Shown one piece after another: positions 1 to 6,266 of a DNA stretch of 15,598 nucleotides. The stretch is from Hydrogenovibrio sp. UBA654 (lineage in GTDB: Bacteria; Pseudomonadota; Gammaproteobacteria; Thiomicrospirales; Thiomicrospiraceae): contig DBOE01000044.1 in the NCBI GenBank assembly GCA_002299585.1, positions 1 to 15,598 of the forward strand, read 5' to 3'. The notes under the pieces are model-generated. The model was not told the origin of the DNA and did no database searches. It saw nothing but the letters and a program-made list of their open reading frames with translations. How positions within the stretch are numbered: the first letter of the stretch is position 1; each line of letters starts with the position of its first letter. Both the position numbers and the translations under genes were made by a program.

Positions 1-34
1 AATAATAGCTATATTGTGAAAAATGATAACGCAG

Positions 35-170
35 AGGATGTAAACTTGGTTAAGACCCCCCGTAGGGCGTGACGTCTAACCCATCACTTCGTAGTTATGT
101 CTTTTGACAATAGCCAGCTATTGCTAGCAAAACATGCCTAGAATTGATAAGCTAGAAGTCCACGCAAAAT
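35..170 (+). repeat. Dispersed intergenic repeat, copy A
   Basis: This roughly 135-bp block matches, in inverted orientation, a second block at about 6120-6252. Shared cores in the same order are a run like aaacttggYtaag, a short C- or G-rich tract, cacttcgt..ttatg, ttttgacaat, a tattgc..gcaa segment, and catgcct followed by ttgataagctagaag and tccac. Identity is high in the cores and poor in the spacers, so the copies are old relatives and not a recent duplication. No open frame is conserved between them, so I read it as a non-coding dispersed element. Its family is not identified. The right end lies about 30 bp from the truncated hicA remnant. Confidence 0.75.
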
Positions 171-198
171 TTCAATCAGTTGTTCAATTTCTCCATAA

Positions 199-264
199 TG
201 GACCTCTGAACAAGCAGGAATTGGACTGATAAATAAAATTAAAAAGGATTTAGGACTAAAATAA
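199..264 (+). pseudogene. hicA: hicA toxin remnant, C-terminal end only
   Basis: A short open stretch ends GIGLINKIKKDLGLK then TAA. This matches the usual C-terminus of the HicA mRNA interferase family, as in the E. coli toxin, which ends with a similar KAILKQLGL helix. Only about 15 recognisable residues remain. The frame is closed by a stop at 196-198, and the catalytic-His region with its Gly-Ser-His motif is absent. The sequence upstream is the dispersed repeat, so the 5' part of the gene was lost by insertion or deletion there. The call rests on a short match plus the adjacent hicB-like remnant 8 nt downstream. Confidence 0.55.
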
Positions 265-272
265 AATATTCT

Positions 273-431
273 ATGGAAATTAAAAAAGATACGAATCATT
301 TTCTTTTAATATTAAAAAATATCCCATAATTAATATCTATTGACTATAAAAAAGAAGATATTCAAGCTGAATGTCTGAATACATTTGAACTGGCTTTAGA
401 TTTTTATACCGAAGCTAAAATCTGCAAATAA
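273..431 (+). pseudogene. hicB: hicB antitoxin remnant with in-frame stop
   Basis: Reading from ATG 273, one frame gives 18 residues ending in NIP, an in-frame TAA at 327-329, then 33 more residues ending ALDFYTEAKICK and a stop at 429-431. It aligns without gaps to the partial RNase-H-like fold of E. coli-type HicB. There the corresponding segment reads DIPEALTQ...AFDFYFEDN, with the same spacing of 26 residues between the IPE motif and the DFY motif. The nonsense codon falls exactly where family members have the Glu of IPE, so a GAA to TAA change is likely. The HicB N-terminus is short and the C-terminal DNA-binding region is missing. The order toxin then antitoxin fits an ancestral hicAB operon. 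It is almost certainly non-functional. Confidence 0.6.
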
Positions 432-506
432 TCATCCCAAAACTACAAAAATAAGCCATTTAAAAATATAAGGCTTACTGGTGATTTAAGCTGTTATTTT
501 TTAGAA

Positions 507-532
507 ATAAAAAAACCCGCATGACACAGGTT
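507..532 (-). terminator. Rho-independent terminator of tRNA-Ser
   Basis: Read on the minus strand, an AACCTG...CGGGTT stem with one T-G wobble and a short loop is followed directly by seven Ts. It lies 12 bp beyond the 3' CCA end of the tRNA gene, which is the expected place. A second, weaker hairpin (AAGCC/GGCTT with a 14-nt loop, followed by ATTTTT) lies further downstream at about 453-477. Confidence 0.6.
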
Positions 533-544
533 GACTTTTCAATT

Positions 545-635
545 TGGCGGATAGCAAGAGATTCGAACTCTTGGTAGGCTATAAACCTACACACACTTTC
601 CAGGCGTGCACCTTCAACCGCTCAGCCAGCTATCC
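545..635 (-). tRNA. tRNA-Ser (anticodon GGA)
   Basis: The minus strand folds as a class II tRNA. The acceptor GGATAGC pairs with GCTATCC; the D arm contains GCTGAGCGGTTGAA; the anticodon loop is CTGGAAA, giving GGA. A long variable arm has a GTAGG/CCTAC stem, and the T arm is AAGAG/CTCTT around TTCGAAT. The discriminator is G and the CCA end is encoded (545-547 on the plus strand). The long variable arm and GGA anticodon identify serine, reading UCC and UCU. It appears to be a monocistronic gene with its own promoter at 648-653 and terminator at 507-532. Confidence 0.97.
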
Positions 636-647
636 AAAAGAGTGAGC

Positions 648-653
648 ATTATA
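648..653 (-). promoter_or_regulatory. -10 box of the tRNA-Ser promoter
   Basis: The minus strand reads TATAAT here, 12 bp upstream of the mature tRNA 5' end, which would place transcription start around 641. No good -35 hexamer sits 16-18 bp upstream; the best is a T-rich stretch. The position between the glcG-like stop codon (674) and the tRNA supports it. Confidence 0.5.
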
Positions 654-673
654 CCCAAACTTTAATTTAAAAA

Positions 674-1168
674 CTACATCATTTCTAGATCTTCTAAAAC
701 CGCTTCTAAACCTTTTGTAGCACACTCTTCATCAACTTTGCCACTTGGTGCTCCACTTACCCCTATTGCACCGTACAAAACCCCACCGGCTTTTATTGGT
801 ACTGATCCAGCAGAGAACATCAGATTAAGATTAAGATTTTGCAATGGGCTGCTTGCTTGGCTAGTAAGCTGTGAACCCTTTGCATTAAACATTACCGAAG
901 TATAGGCTTTTTTAAAGCTTATTGGGTAAGACACAGGTGGAGCCATGGTATCTCGTAGTTGTACTTGAGCAATACCATTTCTATCTACTACGCTAACACT
1001 GATAGGGATACCTTTAGCCTCACATGCAACTATTGATGCTTTAGCAATTTTAATGGCTGTATTTAAAGTTAGCCTGCTAACTTTTTGGGTTAATATTTCT
1101 TCCTCCCCAAAAGAATTATTGCTAATTAAAAAAAACAAACTAACCAGCGCTATTTTTTTAATATTCAT
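674..1168 (-). CDS. Exported GlcG/HbpS-like protein (PF03928 type)
   Basis: This 164-residue protein has a cleavable signal peptide of about 21 residues: Lys-Lys, a hydrophobic core, then NNSFG before EEE. The rest matches the GlcG/HbpS (DUF336) fold. It shows LTLNTAIKIAKASIVACEA, an SVSVVDRNG strand, a K-A-Y-T-S helix start at about 87-91, and the Gly-rich end GGVLYGAIGVSG then DEECATKGL. Relatives include Streptomyces HbpS, an extracellular haem-binding protein, and GlcG of glycolate loci, so ligand binding in the periplasm is likely but the ligand cannot be named. Two Cys (49 and 149) could form a disulfide. The start codon abuts the stop of the upstream GGDEF-EAL gene (TAA then ATG). A strong AAAGGAG site lies inside that gene's end, so the two are cotranscribed and probably translationally coupled. 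Confidence 0.85.
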   Translation of the reverse strand: MNIKKIALVSLFFLISNNSFGEEEILTQKVSRLTLNTAIKIAKASIVACEAKGIPISVSVVDRNGIAQVQLRDTMAPPVSYPISFKKAYTSVMFNAKGSQLTSQASSPLQNLNLNLMFSAGSVPIKAGGVLYGAIGVSGAPSGKVDEECATKGLEAVLEDLEMM

Positions 1169-2965
1169 TTACTTCTCCTTTATCTTCTGATCTAAAATCA
1201 TTTTCTCAAACTCTTTAGCTGGTACAGCTTTAGAGTAAAAATAACCTTGCATATATTCACAATTAAGGTTGGTTAATAAATCTTTATGGTATTGAGTTTC
1301 TACGCCCTCAGCGACCACTTCTATTTTAAGAGCATGGGACATAGATATTATAGCCTCTACTAGCGGCCTACTTTCTTTATCTGTTTCTAAATCTTTAATA
1401 AAAGACCTATCTATTTTTAATTTATTAATTGGAAATTTCTTTAAATAACTTAGTGATGAATAACCTGTCCCAAAATCATCTATTAGTAATTTAAAGCCTA
1501 ACCCTCTAATTTCATTAAACTTATTAATTAAATTTTCACTATCATTAAATAACATACTTTCTGTTACTTCAATTTGTAAAAAGTCATCCATGCCAAGTAA
1601 CTCATTCTGTTCTTTAATTTCTACAAGTTGCTCTAGAATGGTTTTAAAGTTATCTGAACATTGTTGTGGTGAAACATTAATATTTATCTGAAATTTTTTA
1701 TTTTCTCCAAATAATGCGGACTCTTTCCATTCAACACCTTGCCGATGACTTTTATCTATTACCCACTTACCAAGCTGGACAATTGAACCCATTTCTTCTG
1801 CAATAACAATAAAACTATCAGGAAAGAGTAGCCCTTTTTTTGGATGTTGCCAGCGAACTAATGCCTCTGCTCCAGTTATAAGACCACTGCTAACTTCAAT
1901 AACTGGTTGATAATATAATCTCAACTCATCATTTTTAATAGCTCTTAATAACTCTTTGTGAATATTTACAATATTTGCCATATCTTTTTGCATACTTTGT
2001 TCATAAAAGTCAACTCGATTCTTACCAAGAGATTTTGCTTTATGTACTGCCACATCGGCCTGCCTAATTAAACCATCAACAGAGCAGTTAGCATTGTCCA
2101 CAGAACAAACAGCTATGCCGATACTTGCAGATACTGATGTTTCTATATCATTAATTAAAATAGGGACTGTAATTGCAGAAAGTAATTCTGAAGATACTTT
2201 TTTAACATCATAAATATTAGCAACAGATGATAAAACTACTACTAGTTCATCACCAGATAACCGAGAAACTGTGTCAGTTTCACGCACATTAGCTTGTAAT
2301 AATTTAGCTACATGAACTAATAATTTATCGCCAGCATCATGACCTTGTAAATCATTAATTAATTTAAAACCATCTACATCAATAACTAATAAAGCTAAAA
2401 GCAATTTATTTCTTTTTGCTGTTTCTAAATCTTTATTGAGTGTTTTTATTAGGTATTGTCTATTGTACAAACCAGTTAAGTTATCGAGATTAGATTGTTG
2501 CCAAGATTTTTTTTCATTTTCGACTTGTTCACTTATATCAGAGAAAATAGATATATAGTTGATTACGCTACCAGAAGAATTTTTTAATACAATAAAATTT
2601 AAATCAAGAGGAAATTTTTTGCCTAATTTATTTTTATGCCATGTAGTTGTTTGAAAACTTTTTTGTTGTGTTAAAGAGATCCATAAGGTTTTATTTTCAT
2701 TAACTTCTGTTTTTGCTGATTTAAAAACCTCAAGGCTACGCCCCTTTACCTCTGCCAAACTAAAACCGTAAGTTTTTTCAAATTCTTTATTTATAAAAAC
2801 AATATTATTATTTTTATCAGAGATTAAAATCATTTGCTTAAGATGAAGAAAAACTTCTTCAAATAAATATAAATTATTAGCAAATTCTAAATTTTTTTCA
2901 ACAAGACTATTTAATCTATAAATTAAACTTCCCATTTCATCATCATTTTTTTTGTAATCAAACAT
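1169..2965 (-). CDS. PAS-GGDEF-EAL cyclic-di-GMP enzyme
   Basis: This 598-residue cytosolic protein has no membrane segment. An N-terminal helical stretch leads into a PAS domain at about 35-148. The GGDEF domain spans about 157-325; its signature is SGDEL (237-241) in place of GGDEF. The inhibitory-site RETD (228-231) is kept at the correct five-residue distance. The EAL domain spans about 335-595 and keeps the catalytic set: EALVRW (367-372), NVSPQQ, EVTES, DDFGTGYSSL (496-505) and EGVE (553-556). The phosphodiesterase half should therefore be active. The cyclase half may be weak, or may act as a GTP-binding regulatory domain, because the first Gly and last Phe of the motif are changed. TAGGAAAT precedes the ATG by a few bases. 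Its signal is unknown; the downstream exported GlcG-like gene is the only contextual clue. Confidence 0.93.
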   Translation of the reverse strand: MFDYKKNDDEMGSLIYRLNSLVEKNLEFANNLYLFEEVFLHLKQMILISDKNNNIVFINKEFEKTYGFSLAEVKGRSLEVFKSAKTEVNENKTLWISLTQQKSFQTTTWHKNKLGKKFPLDLNFIVLKNSSGSVINYISIFSDISEQVENEKKSWQQSNLDNLTGLYNRQYLIKTLNKDLETAKRNKLLLALLVIDVDGFKLINDLQGHDAGDKLLVHVAKLLQANVRETDTVSRLSGDELVVVLSSVANIYDVKKVSSELLSAITVPILINDIETSVSASIGIAVCSVDNANCSVDGLIRQADVAVHKAKSLGKNRVDFYEQSMQKDMANIVNIHKELLRAIKNDELRLYYQPVIEVSSGLITGAEALVRWQHPKKGLLFPDSFIVIAEEMGSIVQLGKWVIDKSHRQGVEWKESALFGENKKFQININVSPQQCSDNFKTILEQLVEIKEQNELLGMDDFLQIEVTESMLFNDSENLINKFNEIRGLGFKLLIDDFGTGYSSLSYLKKFPINKLKIDRSFIKDLETDKESRPLVEAIISMSHALKIEVVAEGVETQYHKDLLTNLNCEYMQGYFYSKAVPAKEFEKMILDQKIKEK

Positions 2966-3129
2966 GCTAATTTCCTAGTAAAAACTTGCTATAAACTATT
3001 TAGATACCTTTACACGAGAGGATACACGGCTAAAAATGGTTAAAAACTATCTGAATTTTACCCCATTTTCATCTCGCAGCCCCCCTCCCTCTATATAAAA
3101 TAAAAGCTTTTTTATTCTCAAGTAAAGAA

Positions 3130-3135
3130 TATAAT
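3130..3135 (+). promoter_or_regulatory. Probable -10 box of the mva operon
   Basis: A perfect TATAAT lies 25 bp before the start codon of the first kinase gene. The matching -35 region is only a T-rich run (about 3107-3113) and not a recognisable TTGACA. Start of transcription would be near 3142, giving a very short, purely A/T leader. The rest of the 195-bp divergent spacer (2966-3129) holds a C-rich run at 3079-3091 and no other feature I can defend. The promoter for the opposite GGDEF-EAL gene was not located. Confidence 0.4.
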
Positions 3136-3160
3136 TATTTCTTTATAAAAAAATAATTAT
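3131..3160. repeat. Perfect 10-bp inverted repeat at the mva operon start
   Basis: The arms ATAATTATTT (3131-3140) and AAATAATTAT (3151-3160) are exact reverse complements separated by 10 bp. The left arm overlaps the -10 box and the right arm ends at the base before the ATG. It could be an operator, or in RNA a weak A/T hairpin covering the start region, or chance in AT-rich DNA. No Shine-Dalgarno sequence exists in this leader. Confidence 0.5.
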
Positions 3161-4192
3161 ATGCGAATAATAAGCCAATCTCCTGCAAAACTTATCTTGA
3201 CTGGCGAACATGCTATTCTAAATAATATACCTGCATTAAGCATAGCAATAGATTTGCCAACTATTTGCGAAATTAATTTTACCAACCAAACCAACAATAT
3301 TTATTTTGATATAGAGCTGGCTAATTATCAACAAAAAGTTTCTGAATCCTTTGCTATTTTGAATAACCTAGCAATAGCTATTGAAAATAGGTTTTATAAA
3401 TATTCTAATAATAGCTTACCCATTCAAAGCGTACTAAAACAACCTATTGATTTAATTATAATTTGTATTTATCATTTCCAACAAAAACACACCCTTAAAA
3501 AAGGCAATTGGCAAATTAAAATTATGGGGCATAATTTTCCTGCTAGAGGTTTAGGGAGCTCGGCGGCTGTTATTGTTACAGTATTATATTCTCTTTATAA
3601 ACAAAACAACATAAATATAGATAAAGAGGAGGTGTTAAAACTAGCCACTACCATAGAAAATCGACAACATGGAAATTCAAGTGGCTTAGACCTAGCTACT
3701 ATTTTATTTGGCGGTTTAATTAAATATCAGCCGCAGCAACCAATTAAATTTTTACCTGCAAAAACATTTTCTGCTTGGTTTATAGACACGGGAATTGGCG
3801 AAGATTCAACTGGACAAGCTGTAAATTTTGTCCAACAACATTTTAATCGCTCACATAATATTTGGCAAGAATTTAAGCAGGTATCACAACAAATTGAACG
3901 AGCATGGTTGGAACAAGATACTATTAAAATGCAAACAGCTATTCGTTATAACCAACAATTACTAGAAGAAATTGGTGTAGTACCAAATAGAGTTAAACAT
4001 TTTTTAAATAAGTTAAATACAACCTCAACTACTGCTGGAAAAATATGCGGTTCAGGAGCAATTAGTGGCAAAGCTGCTGGTGTTATTTTATCTATAGGTA
4101 AGCCACCATTTTCCCTTTGCCAAGAGTATGATTATAACATTTACCCTATAAATATAAATAACCAAGGTGTTTACTGTGAAGTGGTTAACTAG
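3161..4192 (+). CDS. mvaK1: Mevalonate kinase-like GHMP kinase
   Basis: This 343-residue cytosolic enzyme is predicted to phosphorylate mevalonate with ATP. GHMP landmarks appear in order. The N-terminal SPAKLILTGEHAIL (7-20) is followed by the phosphate-binding PARGLGSSAAV (127-137). HGNSSGLD (170-177) closely follows the HGxPSGxD pattern of mevalonate kinases and supplies the catalytic Asp177. The C-terminal Gly-rich motif KICGSGAISGKAAGVI spans 294-309. The FIDTG...STGQAV segment (208-221) also resembles the corresponding strand of mevalonate kinases. ATG 3161 is chosen because family proteins begin only a few residues before the first motif; it has no visible ribosome-binding site. It is the first gene of a three-gene operon and overlaps the next by 17 nt. 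The split of roles between the two kinases is inferred from motifs. Confidence 0.8.
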   Translation: MRIISQSPAKLILTGEHAILNNIPALSIAIDLPTICEINFTNQTNNIYFDIELANYQQKVSESFAILNNLAIAIENRFYKYSNNSLPIQSVLKQPIDLIIICIYHFQQKHTLKKGNWQIKIMGHNFPARGLGSSAAVIVTVLYSLYKQNNINIDKEEVLKLATTIENRQHGNSSGLDLATILFGGLIKYQPQQPIKFLPAKTFSAWFIDTGIGEDSTGQAVNFVQQHFNRSHNIWQEFKQVSQQIERAWLEQDTIKMQTAIRYNQQLLEEIGVVPNRVKHFLNKLNTTSTTAGKICGSGAISGKAAGVILSIGKPPFSLCQEYDYNIYPININNQGVYCEVVN

Positions 4193-5114
4193 TGCTCCAG
4201 CAAACCTAATGGTAATAGGCGAGCACAGTGTTGTTTATGGGCATAATGCCATAGCAACCGCAATTAATAAAAGGCTATATATTGAATGGGAAACTCGCAA
4301 TGATCGAAAAATAATTATTAACTCTGTAATTGCTCAATATGAGTCTGAATTAGATAACTTAAAGGATAATACAAAACTAACTTGGATAATAACAACTTTA
4401 AAATACTTTAAAAATCAATTAAAACAGGGCTTTAATATAAGAGTTACTAGTGAATTTAACTCAACCCTAGGCTTAGGCTCATCGGCTGCAGTTTTAGCAG
4501 CTATGTTAGGAGGCTTGCAGTTTTATTTACAACAAAATAAATCTATTATCGAGAACTTTAAAATTGGTCTACAAATAATCCAACAAATTCAACAACGAGG
4601 CTCAGGCACTGACCTAGCTGCCAGTTTAGCTGGAGGGATGATATTATTTAATCCTGTCTCGCAACAAATACATAAAATTAAGCAGAATTTTAAGCTCCCA
4701 TTAAATTTAATTTATACAGGTTATAAAACCCCCACTGCTAAAGTACTAACTCTAGTGCATGATAGCTGGCTAAACCAACCTGTGTTATTAACCTCTATCT
4801 ACAAACTAATGGGTTCTACAACTAAACAGGCTTTTAAATGCCTAGAAAAAAACGATTTGGCTCAATTTTATCTACTTGTAAACGGCTACCAAGGTCTTAT
4901 GGATGCTTTAGGGGTAAATGATTTAATGCTGAGTAAAATTATTTATACCACTAGAGATATGCCGCAAATAAAAGCCAGTAAAATATCAGGCTCAGGCTTA
5001 GGAGATTGTGTTTTGACTTTTGGGAAGCTAAATAATCACTCAAAATTTATTAATCAATTACAACCAATGGCAATACAAACCTCAAAAAATGGTTTGATTT
5101 GTGAACAGGCTTAA
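4176..5114 (+). CDS. mvaK2: GHMP kinase, probably phosphomevalonate kinase
   Basis: This 312-residue GHMP kinase is the second gene of the operon. Motifs are SAPANLMVIGEHSVVYG (6-22), LGLGSSAAV (98-106), RGSGTDLAASLAGG (141-154) with the likely catalytic Asp146, and KISGSGLGDCVL (269-280). The GSGxD pattern and the YTGYKTPTAKVL strand (180-191) fit a phosphomevalonate kinase better than the HGN(P)SGxD of its neighbour. A second mevalonate-kinase-like role is not excluded. I place the start at GTG 4176, because AAGG lies 8 nt upstream and the first motif then sits at the usual distance. An upstream in-frame GTG at 4167 has no ribosome-binding site. It overlaps the end of the first kinase gene, and only 3 nt separate it from mvaD. 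Confidence 0.75.
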   Translation: MKWLTSAPANLMVIGEHSVVYGHNAIATAINKRLYIEWETRNDRKIIINSVIAQYESELDNLKDNTKLTWIITTLKYFKNQLKQGFNIRVTSEFNSTLGLGSSAAVLAAMLGGLQFYLQQNKSIIENFKIGLQIIQQIQQRGSGTDLAASLAGGMILFNPVSQQIHKIKQNFKLPLNLIYTGYKTPTAKVLTLVHDSWLNQPVLLTSIYKLMGSTTKQAFKCLEKNDLAQFYLLVNGYQGLMDALGVNDLMLSKIIYTTRDMPQIKASKISGSGLGDCVLTFGKLNNHSKFINQLQPMAIQTSKNGLICEQA

Positions 5115-5117
5115 TAT

Positions 5118-6095
5118 ATGAATGCGCAAGATATTGTAACGAGCATTATCCCACACAAAATCCCACAGCAAAAAGGTTATGGACAAGCCAATATTAATAT
5201 TGCTTTAAGTAAATATTGGGGCAAAAGAGATATAGAGCTTAACCTACCAAACAATAGTTCACTATCAATATCTCTGCCCTCTTTAGGTACAAAAACTAGC
5301 ATTGAAGTAATAAACTCTACCGAAGATGCAATATATTTGAATAATACAAAAATAGCAAATGAAGAACTATTTGCTAAAAGAATCAGCTTATTTTTAAATT
5401 ATTTTAGAAATAACAATTACTTCAAGATAATCACCCACAATTCAGTGCCAACAGCAGCAGGTCTTGCCTCTTCTGCCTCTGGTTATGCGGCTTTGGTTAT
5501 AGCCCTAAACAATTGTTTTCAATGGCGACTATCAAACAATAAACTATCAATCCTTGCCAGACTAGGTAGTGGTAGTGCGGCTCGTTCTATTTTTGATGGT
5601 TTTGTTATCTGGCATAAGGGTCAACAACAAGATGGTTTAGATAGTTTTGCAGAACCAATAAATATGGCTTGGCAAGAACTTCGTGTTGGGTTAATTAAAA
5701 TAGATACTACTGCTAAAAAAATTAGTTCAACTCAGGGTATGCAAAACACGGTCAACAACTGTGAACTATATCAAGCCTGGCCAAAAAAGGCAGAACAAGA
5801 CTTAATAAAAATTAAACAAGCAATTTTAGTAAAAGATTTCAACAATCTTGGTAAAACCGCAGAAAATAATGCTTTAAGCATGCACGCCACCATGATTGCA
5901 ACCATGCCACCTATTCTGTACTGGCAATCAGAATCAGTAACTACAATGCATAAAGTTTGGCAACTAAGAGAACAGGCAATAAATGTTTATTTCACTATGG
6001 ATGCGGGGCCTAATCTAAAACTTTTATTCTTAGAACAAGATGAATATATTATTAAGCAAAAATTTAAAAATATAATAGTTATTAAGCCTTTTTAA
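5118..6095 (+). CDS. mvaD: Diphosphomevalonate decarboxylase
   Basis: This enzyme makes isopentenyl diphosphate from 5-diphosphomevalonate with ATP-dependent decarboxylation, the last step of the classical mevalonate route. At 325 residues it has the normal length. It carries the family signatures NIALSKYWGKRD (27-38), NLPNNSSLSISL (42-53), PTAAGLASSASG (111-122), GSGSAARS (150-157) with the conserved Arg, and FTMDAGPN (292-299) with the catalytic Asp295. It is the most secure member of the operon and fixes the pathway. The ATG lies 3 nt after the preceding stop, with AGG 8 nt upstream inside that gene. HMG-CoA synthase, HMG-CoA reductase and isopentenyl diphosphate isomerase are not in the window. 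Confidence 0.94.
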   Translation: MNAQDIVTSIIPHKIPQQKGYGQANINIALSKYWGKRDIELNLPNNSSLSISLPSLGTKTSIEVINSTEDAIYLNNTKIANEELFAKRISLFLNYFRNNNYFKIITHNSVPTAAGLASSASGYAALVIALNNCFQWRLSNNKLSILARLGSGSAARSIFDGFVIWHKGQQQDGLDSFAEPINMAWQELRVGLIKIDTTAKKISSTQGMQNTVNNCELYQAWPKKAEQDLIKIKQAILVKDFNNLGKTAENNALSMHATMIATMPPILYWQSESVTTMHKVWQLREQAINVYFTMDAGPNLKLLFLEQDEYIIKQKFKNIIVIKPF

Positions 6096-6119
6096 GGAGA
6101 CACTGAATAAGTATCATAA

Positions 6120-6252
6120 AATTCTGTGGAGCTTCTAGCTTATCAATTTTAGGCATGGATTGCAGGCAATACTTTTATCCCATTGTCAAAATCCATAATG
6201 ACGAAGTGACTGGTTATACCCCCCCTTACGAGGCTTAGCCAAGTTTTGTAGA
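6120..6252 (-). repeat. Dispersed intergenic repeat, copy B
   Basis: The reverse complement of this block aligns with copy A at 35-170 through the shared cores listed there. The longest identical stretch is ttgataagctagaag, read on the minus strand near its 3' side. A run of seven Cs (6219-6225) corresponds to the C6 run in copy A. It fills most of the 171-bp gap between the convergent mvaD and msrAB genes. I see no standard hairpin-plus-T-tract terminator in the gap. Confidence 0.75.
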
Positions 6253-6266
6253 TGCGTCTATTGAAT

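Noticed and set aside
124..232. A 31-codon frame from an ATG at 134 to a stop at 230
   Set aside because: It begins inside the dispersed repeat and is not preserved in copy B, so it looks accidental despite a plausible composition.
3037..3092. Minus-strand GGGAGGGGGG followed by a tiny ATG frame (Met-Lys-Met-Gly-stop)
   Set aside because: Four codons with no conservation evidence; the G-rich run alone does not make a gene.
4167..4175. Upstream GTG start for the second kinase
   Set aside because: It lacks a ribosome-binding site and lengthens the N-terminus by three residues; GTG 4176 has AAGG at good spacing.
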